From: Embleya hyalina | GTDB taxonomy: Bacteria; Actinomycetota; Actinomycetes; Streptomycetales; Streptomycetaceae | Direction: 5' to 3' | DNA: 64,000 nt | NCBI RefSeq assembly: GCF_003967355.1 | Contig: NZ_BIFH01000024.1 | Coordinates: forward strand, 245,025 to 309,024 | Shown: piece after piece, positions 35,922-44,383 of the stretch | How positions within the stretch are numbered: the stretch's first letter is position 1 | Layout: the number at the start of each line of letters is the position of its first letter | Position numbers and translations under genes: made by a program | The notes under the pieces: generated by a model | Told to the model about the DNA's origin: nothing | Databases searched by the model: none | Seen by the model: the letters and a program-made list of their open reading frames with translations, nothing else

Positions 35922-37161
35922 GAACCGTCCCTTCCTGACCGAGTTGTCCGCCGCCCACAAACCCGACGAACTCGCCCTGGCCCGCGCCGCCTCGGACCGG
36001 CACCTGCGCGATCTCGGCTTCCTCTTCCCGACCCTGCCCACACACTTCCGGATGGACCGCGGCACGCACGACGAACTGCACACCGCCACGGCGCGGTTGG
36101 TCTCGGCGCACGAGAAGGTGATGCGGCACGTGTGCGCGACGTCGTCGCCCACCGAACTGGCCGAGACCTTCCACATCCCGGCGGCGATGGCCGGATACAT
36201 CGACAGCGCCCGGATGGGGCCGGGCCTCGCGCTGGCCCGCGCCGACATCATCCCCACCGAGACCGGCTACGCCTTCTGCGAGTTGAACACCTTCTCCGGC
36301 GTCGGCGCCGGCGAGTGCCACCACAGCGCGAAGTTGTACGCCGACCTGCTCGGCCGCCCGGTCGCGGGCGGGTCGCCGTTCCTGGACCTCGCCCTGCACT
36401 ACGTGGACCGGTGCGACCGGCTGGGCCTGGAGCGCCTGGTCGTGCTCGACTCCGTGCGGCACGCCCGACGCGGCTACGGCCGGGACCAGCCCCTGGTGGA
36501 CTATCTGCGGCTGCTCGCACCCGACCTCGATGTCGCCTACCGCGACGAGACCACGTATCCGGCGCAGTGGCTGCGCCCGGAGCAGGCCCGGAAGATCCTC
36601 GTACACCGGCTGATCACCTTCGGCGACACCGACGACGAGGGTGCCTTCCTCAGGTCCGTCGCCGACAGCGGCGCCACCGTCTCGTCCCTGTTCGAGGCCG
36701 AACTCGGGATGCACCGACGGTGGTTCTCGCTGCTGTGCGATCCCGACCTCGCCCACCTGCTGGACCCCGAGGAACGCGAGACGGTGCGCCGCTACGTGCC
36801 CACCACGTTCGACCTCGACCCGGACGGTCTGGACGACGTGCTGGCCGACCGCGCCGAATACGTCTTCAAGCACAGCTACAGCTATGGCGGCGACGGCGTG
36901 CTGATCGGTGCCGAACACTCCACGCCCGCGCTGCGCGCCCGCATCGTGGCCGACGGCATCGGCACCTGGACCGCGCAGCGCATGGTGCGCGCGGCCACGC
37001 TGGACCTGCCGACCGCCGACGGCACCACCGCCGCACACCGGTTCGTGCTCGGCGTCTACGCCTACGGGGACCGGACCAACGGGGCGCTGGTCCGGGCCTC
37101 GGCCGCGTCCACGGTGGTCAACGCCTCGCGGGGGGCGGTCTCCTGGGCGTTCACCGACTGA
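35908..37161 (+). CDS. ATP-grasp-like protein of unknown substrate
   Basis: A 417-residue protein. Residues ~320-334 read FKHSYSYGGDGVLIG, the pattern of an ATP-grasp phosphate-binding loop. CELNTFSGVGAGECHH earlier in the chain resembles a metal-binding Glu/Asn segment as in circularly permuted or glutathionylspermidine-synthase-like ATP-grasps. That would make it a carboxylate-amine ligase, forming an amide with ATP. The N-terminal half has no obvious homology I can name. ATG 35908 is preferred because CGGAGG lies 7 nt upstream. It overlaps the amidase stop and its own end overlaps the converging LuxR gene by 11 bp. Confidence 0.65.
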   Translation: MFAAENRPFLTELSAAHKPDELALARAASDRHLRDLGFLFPTLPTHFRMDRGTHDELHTATARLVSAHEKVMRHVCATSSPTELAETFHIPAAMAGYIDSARMGPGLALARADIIPTETGYAFCELNTFSGVGAGECHHSAKLYADLLGRPVAGGSPFLDLALHYVDRCDRLGLERLVVLDSVRHARRGYGRDQPLVDYLRLLAPDLDVAYRDETTYPAQWLRPEQARKILVHRLITFGDTDDEGAFLRSVADSGATVSSLFEAELGMHRRWFSLLCDPDLAHLLDPEERETVRRYVPTTFDLDPDGLDDVLADRAEYVFKHSYSYGGDGVLIGAEHSTPALRARIVADGIGTWTAQRMVRAATLDLPTADGTTAAHRFVLGVYAYGDRTNGALVRASAASTVVNASRGAVSWAFTD

Positions 37162-40018
37162 CGGCGGGCGGCGGACGGGCGTCCGAGGTCGGGCGCCCGT
37201 CGCGGTGGACGAGCTCCCTGTGCACGAGCGCCACCAACTGGACCCGGGAGCGCACTCCGAGCTTGCGGTAGATCCGGGTCAGCATCGCCTCCACGGTCTT
37301 GACGCTGACGTAGAGGGAGTTCGCGATGTCGCGGTTGCCGCGGCCGTCGGCGACCAGGTCGGCGATCCGCTGCTCCGCCTCGGTCAGTCCCGCGAGCCCG
37401 GCCGGCGCGCCGGCCCGTTCCGGCCGGGCGGGCGCCCACAGCGGCGCCCCCGCGGCGCGGAAGACCGCCTCGGCGGCGGCGTACGACTCCCGGGCCCGGG
37501 CCGGGCGGCGGCGCCGGTGTTCGACGGCCGATCGGGCCAGCAGGACCCGGCCGCACTCCAGCGGATACGCCAGACGCTCGAAGGCGGCGAGCGCCGCGGT
37601 CAACAACTCCTCGGCGGAGGTGAACCGGCCCGCCGCCGCGTGGCACAGCGCCTCGGCCCGGTCCAGCGCGGCCAGTACGCTCCGCCGTGCCAACTCCGCG
37701 GCGCGACCTCGCCCGTCCGCCACCGTCCGGGTCGCGGCCTCGACGTCGCCGGCGGCGACCAGGGCCTCGGCGAGATCGGCGTGGTAGGGGATCGCCGCCG
37801 GGTCCCCGATGCACAACTCCCGGGTCAGATCCCGGACCCGGAGCAGGTCGGCCAGTGCCCCGGCGGTGTCCCGCCGGAACAGGCGCACGGCGCCGGACAG
37901 GTGCAGGCAGTGCGCGGCGAACACCGCATCCGTTTCCTCCTCCGACGCGGCCAACCCCAACTCGGCGTAGCCGAGCGCCTGTTCCAGGGTGCCGCCGGCG
38001 AGTTCGGCGGTCGCCGCCGCGTACCACGGCGGGCCGGGGGAGGCGCCCACGTCCCGGGCCAGCGCCACCAGTCGGGCGGCCTCCTCGCGGGCGGTGCGGC
38101 CGTCGCCGGTGTGCGCGTGGAGTTGCACCGCGCTGCCGAGCAGGCGGACCAGGTCGGCGGGGCCGGTGCCGTCGCCGACCAGGGGGCGGAGTTCGGCGAG
38201 CAGGCGTTCGGCTTCGGCGGGGCGGTCCTCCAGAAGCGCGAAGCAGAGGGCTACGCGACGCGGGTCGTGGATGATGCGGGCCCCGGCGGTGGTCGGGTCG
38301 GGCTCCGGGGCGGCTTTCGCACCCGGGCCCGCCTCGGCTTCCGGGCCGGCCTCGGCTTCCGGGCCCGCCTCCGTGCCCGGGACGGCCTTCGCTCCCGCCT
38401 CCGCCTCCGCGCCGGCTTCCAGGGCGCGGCGCAGGGTGCGGGCGTGGTCCGGGGTGCCCCGGCCCTGTTGGATCCGGGCCGCCATGGTCAGTGCGGCGGC
38501 TCGGCCCGCCGGGTCGCCGGCGCGTTCGGCCCACGCCACGGCGTGTTCCGCGTGGGTGAGGGCGTCGGCGGGATATCCCCGGTCCAGGTGCGCGTTCCAG
38601 GAGAGCCGCAGGTGGGCCGCCGAGACCAGCGCGGGTTCGGCGGCGGCGGTGGCGTCGGCCAAGGCCTGGGCGGCGACGTCGGCGAGCAGGGCGGCACCTC
38701 GCCCGGCGGCGTCGAGGACGGCGAATCCGGCCCGGGCGCGTGCCGCCGGTCCGGCCCGGGTGCGTACCAGGCGGTCCAGGGCGGTCCGGGCCAGGTCGAA
38801 GCGCCCGGCGGCCTCGGCGTCCCGGGCGGCGGTGACGAGCAGGTCCGGACGACCGCCGCCGGCCCGGTCGACCGCGAGGAGCGCGAACTCGGCGGCCCGG
38901 ATGTGGTTGCCGCGCCCCCGGGCGCTCGCGGCGGCGTCGGCGAGGCCCGGCACGAGTTCCGGCGCGGTCTCGGTCGCGCCCAGCGCGCACGCCGCGTGCC
39001 AGGCCCGGTCGTCGGCGGCGAGCGAGGCCGCCGCCAATACCCGGTGCGCCCGGCGTACCGCCTCGCCGCCCGCCTCGGCGACGATCCCCTCCCGTACCAC
39101 CGGCGCGGCGAAGACCACCGCCTCGGCCGTCACCCGGACCACCCCCGCGGCCTCGGCGGCGGCCAGCGCGGCCTCGGCCGACGACCCCGCGGCGCGACGC
39201 ACGCCGGCGGGCGTGGGATCCGCCGCGAGCGCGGCCAACAGCAATACCCGGCGCACCGGTTCGGCCAGATCGGCCAGCCGGGCGCGCATCGCGTGGCGCG
39301 CGTACGGGGCCAGCGGGGTGGCGTCCAGGGCGCTGATCGGGATCCCGGCACGGGCCAACCCGGCGGCGATGTCCGAGACCAGGCGCGGACTGCCGCCGGT
39401 CGCCGTGTGGATCCGGGCGGCGGCCCGCAGCGGAATGCCGAACGAGCGCACCACCGCGACCGATTCCTGCGGTCCCAGCGGCGGGATGCCGATCTCGACC
39501 GCGCCGCCGCCGAGCACGTCGTGCGGCGACGGCCCGTCCGGGCGTAACGCGGCGAGCAGCGACACGCTGCCCCGGCTGCGCCGCGCCGCGAAGCCGAACA
39601 CGTCCAGGCTGCCCGGTCCCCACCACTGCACGTCGTCGGCGGCGAGCAGCGGCCGGGCCCGCCGCCCCCAGGCATGCAGGCAGGACAGCACGGTGACCCG
39701 GAACGTGGTGGTGTCCGGCTCGGGCCCGCCCACCCGACGCAGCACCCAGTCCATCGCCGACCGCTGGAGATCGGACAGTTCGCCGCGCACCTCGGCCGGA
39801 CACGCGGAGAACAGGTCCATCAGCGGCGCGTAGGCGATCTGTGCGTCGGCGCGGGCCGAACTGAGCCGGACCACCGGATCCCCGGCCGCCTGCCACGCGG
39901 TGCAAACATCGTCCAGGACCTGCGATTTGCCGAATCCGGTCGGCCCGACCACCGCCACCGCGCCGGCCCGCCGTAACTGTCCGCCTACCTGATCCACCAG
40001 CGGGCGGCGCGTGGTCAT
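37151..40018 (-). CDS. LAL-type LuxR family transcriptional regulator
   Basis: A 955-residue large ATP-binding LuxR regulator. Walker A is GPTGFGKS at residues 25-32, with a LLAADDVQWW Walker B-like stretch, a long helical TPR-like middle, and a C-terminal LuxR helix-turn-helix (LTEAEQRIADLVADGRGNRD, then VSVKTVEAMLTRIYRKLGV). It probably activates the cluster. Around 38289-38420 the protein contains an insert of short alternating Glu/Ala/Gly/Pro repeats, a likely flexible linker. Its ATG overlaps the stop of the second M24 gene, so the two are coupled. Confidence 0.93.
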   Translation of the reverse strand: MTTRRPLVDQVGGQLRRAGAVAVVGPTGFGKSQVLDDVCTAWQAAGDPVVRLSSARADAQIAYAPLMDLFSACPAEVRGELSDLQRSAMDWVLRRVGGPEPDTTTFRVTVLSCLHAWGRRARPLLAADDVQWWGPGSLDVFGFAARRSRGSVSLLAALRPDGPSPHDVLGGGAVEIGIPPLGPQESVAVVRSFGIPLRAAARIHTATGGSPRLVSDIAAGLARAGIPISALDATPLAPYARHAMRARLADLAEPVRRVLLLAALAADPTPAGVRRAAGSSAEAALAAAEAAGVVRVTAEAVVFAAPVVREGIVAEAGGEAVRRAHRVLAAASLAADDRAWHAACALGATETAPELVPGLADAAASARGRGNHIRAAEFALLAVDRAGGGRPDLLVTAARDAEAAGRFDLARTALDRLVRTRAGPAARARAGFAVLDAAGRGAALLADVAAQALADATAAAEPALVSAAHLRLSWNAHLDRGYPADALTHAEHAVAWAERAGDPAGRAAALTMAARIQQGRGTPDHARTLRRALEAGAEAEAGAKAVPGTEAGPEAEAGPEAEAGPGAKAAPEPDPTTAGARIIHDPRRVALCFALLEDRPAEAERLLAELRPLVGDGTGPADLVRLLGSAVQLHAHTGDGRTAREEAARLVALARDVGASPGPPWYAAATAELAGGTLEQALGYAELGLAASEEETDAVFAAHCLHLSGAVRLFRRDTAGALADLLRVRDLTRELCIGDPAAIPYHADLAEALVAAGDVEAATRTVADGRGRAAELARRSVLAALDRAEALCHAAAGRFTSAEELLTAALAAFERLAYPLECGRVLLARSAVEHRRRRPARARESYAAAEAVFRAAGAPLWAPARPERAGAPAGLAGLTEAEQRIADLVADGRGNRDIANSLYVSVKTVEAMLTRIYRKLGVRSRVQLVALVHRELVHRDGRPTSDARPPPAVSR

Positions 40019-41517
40019 CGCAGCGACGCCATCCAGGCCTCGACCTCGTCCGCGCCGCGCGGCAGCCCGGCGGACAGACAGAGCGCGCCGTCGGCCGTGA
40101 TCAGGAAGTCGTCCTCGATCCGGACCCCGATGCCGCGCAACTCCTCCGGGACGGTCAGATCGTCGGGCTGGAAGTACAGACCGGGCTCGACGGTGAGCAC
40201 GTGGCCGGCCTCCAGGGTGCCACCCGGGTAGTGCTGCCGGCGGGCCGCGGCGCAGTCGTGGCAGTCCAGGCCGAGCATGTGGCCGGAGCCGCAGATGGTG
40301 AAGCGGCGGTACAACCCCGAACCGGGCGCGAGCGCCGCCTCCGCGCCGCCCGGCAACAGGCCCCAGTCGTCCAGCCCTTCGGCGACCACGCGCATCGCGG
40401 CGTCGTGGAAGTCGCCGAACGGCGCACCCGGGCGCAGTGCCGCGATGCCGGCCGACTGCGCGGCGAACACCAGGTCGTAGACCCGGCGTTGTGCGTCGCT
40501 GAAGCGTCCGTTGACCGGCAGGGTGCGGGTGACGTCGCCGGTGTAGAAGGAGTCGGCCTCGATCCCGGCGTCCAGGAGCAGTAGTTCGCCGTCGCGCACC
40601 GGGCCGTCGTTGTGCATCCAGTGCAGGACGCACGCGTGCGCGCCGGCCGCCGCGATGGTTTCGAAACCCAGGCCGTAACCCTCCAGGCGGGCCCGCCGGT
40701 TGAACGTGCCCTCGACCCAGCGCTCGCCCCGGGCGAGGGTCGTGGCGTGCCGCAACTCGCCGACCACGTCGTGGAATCCGGCGACCGTGTAGTCCACGGC
40801 CGCGCGCATCTGTTCGATCTCCCACTCGTCCTTGACCAGTCGCGATTCCGAGAGCCAGGTGAGCAGTTCGGCCTCCGCCTCGGCCGGACGCGCCGCCGGG
40901 ACCAGCGCGTCGACGAGCGTGTCCTCGCCGCGTACCACCCGGGTCGGCACGTCGGCGCCGAGGGCGCGCTCCAGGTTCTCGCGCGGGGCGGCCTCGATCC
41001 CGAGCGCGTCCGAGGTCTCCGACAGCGTGCGCCGGCGGCCGACCCAGAACTCGCCGTGATGCCGGTCGCTGTACAACTCGGCGCCGTTGGGTCCGCCGCG
41101 CGGGGAGCGCTGTCGGGTGAACAACACGACCGAGTGCCCGGTCCCGGTGGGCTCGAAGACCAGCACGCTGTCGGGAACGGCCTGGGTGCCCTGCTCGGCG
41201 GTGAGGTGTACGAACGCCGAGTGGGGGCGGAACGTGTAGTCGAAGTCGTTGCTGCGGGTCTTCAGCCCGCCCGACGGGACGACGATCCGCTCGCCGGGAA
41301 AGCGCTCGGACAGCGCCGCGCGCCGCTTGGCCGCGTACGCGGCCCCGGGCAGGGGAGGCAACTTCCGGCCGGTATCCGCCCATCCCTGCCGGAAGGACTC
41401 GGCCAGTGCGGCCGACACCTCACGGTCGTGACTTTCGATCCCCTCGGTTTGCTGCTGCCGCTCCACCGTGTGCCCCGAATCGTCGTAGCCTGGTTTCGAA
41501 GGACGGTACCATTTCAC
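40015..41517 (-). CDS. M24B metallopeptidase, Xaa-Pro aminopeptidase-like (second copy)
   Basis: About 500 residues, paralogous to the protein at 32748-34223. Metal ligands are visible in LLLDAGIEA, TGDVTRT, GHMLGLDCHD, TVEPGLYF and RIEDDF, so the active site is intact. N-terminal AAKRRAALSERFPGERIVVP matches the aminopeptidase P N-domain. GTG 41517 is the first good in-frame start; a few upstream codons remain possible. It is first of a two-gene unit with the LAL regulator. Two such peptidases around one operon suggest product maturation or protection, but one may be the housekeeping enzyme. Confidence 0.9.
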   Translation of the reverse strand: MKWYRPSKPGYDDSGHTVERQQQTEGIESHDREVSAALAESFRQGWADTGRKLPPLPGAAYAAKRRAALSERFPGERIVVPSGGLKTRSNDFDYTFRPHSAFVHLTAEQGTQAVPDSVLVFEPTGTGHSVVLFTRQRSPRGGPNGAELYSDRHHGEFWVGRRRTLSETSDALGIEAAPRENLERALGADVPTRVVRGEDTLVDALVPAARPAEAEAELLTWLSESRLVKDEWEIEQMRAAVDYTVAGFHDVVGELRHATTLARGERWVEGTFNRRARLEGYGLGFETIAAAGAHACVLHWMHNDGPVRDGELLLLDAGIEADSFYTGDVTRTLPVNGRFSDAQRRVYDLVFAAQSAGIAALRPGAPFGDFHDAAMRVVAEGLDDWGLLPGGAEAALAPGSGLYRRFTICGSGHMLGLDCHDCAAARRQHYPGGTLEAGHVLTVEPGLYFQPDDLTVPEELRGIGVRIEDDFLITADGALCLSAGLPRGADEVEAWMASLR

Positions 41518-41763
41518 ATGTGACACTTCTATGGTCTTGACGGCTTTACCGGGAGGCCGTGACGGCGGTCGATCGGGGGCGGTGCGTCGGGCGGCGGAGC
41601 GGTTGCCCGGGTCGTCGGGCGCGCGGGCGCGTGGCCGCGCGGGCGCGCGAGTGCGCGTTCGGTCCTCGCGGGCCGGTCCGGCGCGCTCGTATACCCGTCG
41701 GAGACCTGTCGTGGCGGTGTGGGAGCATCGTGCCGGCCAACGCGACGACGGGGAATCGAGAAC

Positions 41764-42378
41764 ATGCTCATCTGGGGTTTCAAGACCATATTCAGAACAC
41801 TTTCGGGGGGCGTCTTCCACTGCCCGCAGTGCGGAGGTGATCGGCAGTATCACCTCAAGCAGGCCCGCCGCTGGTTCACGCTGTTCTTCATTCCGATCTT
41901 CCCGTACAAGCAGCAGGGCACCCACGTCGAGTGCGCGACGTGCGGCGGCACCTTCCACGACACCGTGCTGCAGGGCGCGACCAGCGCCCAGATCTCCGCG
42001 CAACTCGCGCAGGGCATGCGGGCGTTGGCGGTTGCCGTGGTGCGGGTGACGGGCCTGCCGTCCACCGCGGCCCGCACCGCGGCCGCGGGTGCCGTGGCCG
42101 AGGCGGGCGTGGCCGGGTACACGGTGGCCCAACTGGACGCGGACCTGGCCGGCGCACCGGTCGACCTGCCGCCGATCCTGGTCCCGCTCGGCGACCAACT
42201 CCAGCCGCAGGGCCGGGAATGGCTGCTCTCCCGGGCGGCCATGATCGCCGCGGCCGACGGCGGCATCGGCTCCGCCGAGCGGGCCCTGCTCGACCAGGTC
42301 GGCGGGCTGCTCCAGATGACCCCGGCCCACGTCACCGGCGTCGTCGAGACCGCGCAGCGCAACGTGCCGCGAGGCTGA
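41764..42378 (+). CDS. Zinc-ribbon and TerB-like domain protein
   Basis: A 204-residue protein. An N-terminal hydrophobic helix is followed by two CxxC knuckles (CPQC and CATCGG) of a zinc ribbon, with an FFIPIFP membrane-proximal patch between. The C-terminal half is helical and ends in AADGGIGSAERALLDQVG, typical of the TerB/DjlA-like acidic metal-binding domain. Similar proteins are common but uncharacterised in actinomycetes. ATG 41764 begins the hydrophobic helix. It converges with the thioesterase gene over a strong hairpin. Confidence 0.75.
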   Translation: MLIWGFKTIFRTLSGGVFHCPQCGGDRQYHLKQARRWFTLFFIPIFPYKQQGTHVECATCGGTFHDTVLQGATSAQISAQLAQGMRALAVAVVRVTGLPSTAARTAAAGAVAEAGVAGYTVAQLDADLAGAPVDLPPILVPLGDQLQPQGREWLLSRAAMIAAADGGIGSAERALLDQVGGLLQMTPAHVTGVVETAQRNVPRG

Positions 42379-42396
42379 CCGTACGCGCGTCCGACC

Positions 42397-42441
42397 CGCC
42401 GAGATCCCGCCTGCCCCGAACGGGCCGGCGGGATCTCGGCG
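42397..42441. terminator. Bidirectional terminator between converging genes
   Basis: A perfect 15-bp stem: CGCCGAGATCCCGCC (42397-42411) with its complement at 42427-42441, loop 15 nt with a further CCC/GGG pairing. It lies between the stops of the TerB-like gene (42378) and the thioesterase gene (42443). Confidence 0.9.
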
Positions 42442-42442
42442 T

Positions 42443-43294
42443 TCAACGGGACCGCGGCGCCCGGTCGCGCCCGTCGGCGGGATCCGGCGCGCCCCGATCG
42501 GCCAGGACCCGGCGGGCCTGGCGGCCCAGCGCCAGCAGGCGCCCGTCCGCCGTCCACACCGCGCTGTCGTCCAGGGCCCAGCCGTTGCCGGCGTGCTCGG
42601 TACGCATCCGGACCAGCGCCCAGTCGGATACCGGGCCGTCGTCCGACGCGTTGCCGAAGTGCACCGTCAACTCGGCCGAGGGAGCCGGCCTGGGCCGGGT
42701 CCACTTGGCGAACAGCGCGGGCGGCAGGGCGTCCGCCAGGATCACCACGGCCGCCGCGTCCGGTGCGCGCCGGTCGGCGAACCGGATCCACGCCACCAAC
42801 TCCGGGTCGGCGGCGCCGGACAGCGGGAGGTTCGGCCCGGCCGGGCGGATCTCCAGGTGATCCCCGAACGCGACCGGGCCGGCCGGCAGATCGAGCGGGT
42901 CGCAGTGGTCCGGCGGCGGCACGGTGGGCGCGGGGGAGCCGTCCTCGTTCGGCCCGGGCCGCCCGGCGCCGAAGACGGCCGAGCCGAACAGCACCGGGGC
43001 ACCCTCCTGCGCGGCGCGGAACGAGGCGACCGAACTGCCCCGCCCGGCATGCTCCACCGTGCCGGTCAGCCGGAACGGACGCTCGTCCACCGGCCTGAGG
43101 AAGTGCGCGTTGATCGTCCGCACCGAGCGATCCGCGCCCGACCGCGCGACCACGTCGTCCCGCATCGCCTCCAGTGCGAGCGCCACCAGGCTTCCGCCGT
43201 GCGCGCCTTCCCACGACCACCACGACCGGTCCACGGTGAACTCGCGCACCGACGAGGGGGCCGCCTGCGCCTGCGCCGTCCCTGCCTGCTCCAT
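42443..43294 (-). CDS. Acyl-CoA thioesterase, TesB-like double-hotdog
   Basis: A 283-residue protein with two hotdog halves, like thioesterase II (TesB/4HBT_3). It shows WEGAHGGSLVALALEAM at the first helix, TINAHFLRPVDERPF, and a second half ending in WALDDSAVWTADGRLLALGRQARR, the usual C-terminal signature region. It should hydrolyse acyl-CoA. GGGAGGT precedes ATG 43294. An 8-9-8 palindrome 18 bp upstream suggests tight control by a local repressor that is not encoded in this window. A link to the cluster is uncertain. Confidence 0.88.
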   Translation of the reverse strand: MEQAGTAQAQAAPSSVREFTVDRSWWSWEGAHGGSLVALALEAMRDDVVARSGADRSVRTINAHFLRPVDERPFRLTGTVEHAGRGSSVASFRAAQEGAPVLFGSAVFGAGRPGPNEDGSPAPTVPPPDHCDPLDLPAGPVAFGDHLEIRPAGPNLPLSGAADPELVAWIRFADRRAPDAAAVVILADALPPALFAKWTRPRPAPSAELTVHFGNASDDGPVSDWALVRMRTEHAGNGWALDDSAVWTADGRLLALGRQARRVLADRGAPDPADGRDRAPRSR

Positions 43295-43311
43295 ACCGGC
43301 ACCTCCCGATA

Positions 43312-43336
43312 AGTGAGTTGGAAACTCAAACTCACT
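43312..43336. promoter_or_regulatory. Operator-like palindrome before the thioesterase gene
   Basis: AGTGAGTT (43312-43319) and AACTCACT (43329-43336) form a perfect inverted repeat with a 9-nt spacer. Read leftward, a TATAGT -10-like hexamer overlaps its far edge (43335-43340). The position suits a repressor of the HxlR, MarR or TetR type. Confidence 0.65.
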
Positions 43337-43647
43337 ATATCCATCGCCGCGCCCACCGGGTCGGATCGGGGTCGTACGCTGCTCACCACCCGTCGGAGCG
43401 CCACGAACTTCCGTCCTTCGCGGCCGAGTTCTCCGGATCGGCCGGCTGGAGCGTGCCGCCGGCCCGGTTCGACGACCCGATTTCACGCTCCGGGCCGGGG
43501 AATTGGGGTCGCGGTGGGCAAAGTGACGGGTTGTTCGCCGTCGGCGAAGGGTTCGGGGCGTCCGGGTGGGTATCGAAAGAGCAGGTGGCGCGCGTCGCGA
43601 CACCGCGGCCTCTGCGCCGGACCGGGAACGACCAGGAGGACGCGGCC

Positions 43648-43743
43648 ATGACACGGATCAGGATCGTCAAACGCCCCGTTTCCCCGCGGCCGCAGCCGCC
43701 GGCGGATCTGCGCACACCATCCGGGCGCCCGATGCCCTATTGA
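43648..43743 (+). CDS. 31-codon ORF, basic proline-rich peptide
   Basis: ATG 43648 is preceded by a near-ideal CAGGAGGA at about 8 nt. The 31-residue product starts MTRIRIVKRPVSP and ends RTPSGRPMPY; it is rich in Pro and Arg and has no membrane segment. A 13-bp perfect hairpin begins 29 bp after the TGA. Ribosome site plus hairpin argue for real expression. It could be a small regulatory or leader peptide, or a substrate of the ATP-grasp enzymes encoded 640 bp downstream, though no known precursor motif is visible. No function is assigned. Confidence 0.5.
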   Translation: MTRIRIVKRPVSPRPQPPADLRTPSGRPMPY

Positions 43744-43771
43744 TCCCGATGCCGACTCGGCGAGGGCCGCC

Positions 43772-43808
43772 GGGTGTGGTGATCACGACCGTCGCGATCA
43801 CCACACCC
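43772..43808 (+). terminator. 13-bp hairpin after the 31-codon ORF
   Basis: GGGTGTGGTGATC (43772-43784) pairs perfectly with GATCACCACACCC (43796-43808), loop 11 nt. No other gene end lies near, so it most likely terminates the small ORF transcript; an operator is the alternative. Confidence 0.7.
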
Positions 43809-44383
43809 CATCGACGGGCGCCCGCGCGGCGGCGCCCACACCCGTGCGTCCCGCGTGACCGTCGCGGCCACGGATACCGCCGGCCCCGATGCACCCCCGA
43901 GCCCCGGCGCCTCTCGCGCCCGCCGCTCCCGTGCCCGCCGCTTCCGTGCCCCCGGTGTCCCGTCCCGCCTTCGACGACGTACGGCGCCCGCCGGCGGCCG
44001 GACCGATCGACGTAGGGGCTTCGGCTCGCGCGGCTCGGCTTCGCGTATGTCCGGTGACGCCCTCGACCGGCCGCTCGACGGCCGTACCGGCTCGTGATGA
44101 GCGTGTCCGTGCGGTCGGGCCGCTTCGGCGGTGCTCTCCTGCGCGAATCGGGCGGTGGGTGTTCCGGTCGTGTGGTTTGACCTGCTCTATGCCGGGGGGC
44201 GAGCGGAGGGCTTGATTCCTCTCTAGTCTGGGGCGATGACGAATCGTCCCCCAAATGGCCCATGATGGTGGTCGCGCGCGGCGTTTGGTGGGGTGTGTGC
44301 CGGTCGTCCTCGGCACGCGTGGCATGCTGTGCCGTCAAAGTTCTGCCGGCTGGGGGAACGGCGGCCGTCCCGGGGGGAAATCG
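43809..44383. other. 575-bp region without a supported gene
   Basis: No open frame here has both a ribosome site and a recognisable product. A TTGACC hexamer near 44177 could be a -35 element for the ATP-grasp genes, but no clear -10 follows. GGGGGGAAA at 44372-44380 serves the ATG at 44384. Confidence 0.4.

Noticed and set aside
37182..39900. Long open reading frames on the + strand through the LAL regulator gene, and similar frames opposite most other genes
   Set aside because: They are Arg/Pro/Gly-rich antisense shadows caused by high GC content, with no domains. The minus-strand product has clear LAL motifs.
43318..43743. A longer 141-codon frame ending with the 31-codon ORF
   Set aside because: Its upstream part runs through the thioesterase operator and has no ribosome site. 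The internal ATG 43648 has an ideal one.
43648..43743. Known graspetide or TIGR04186-type ATP-grasp precursor peptide
   Set aside because: No repeated Thr/Ser-Asp/Glu core or other known precursor motif is visible in the 31 residues.
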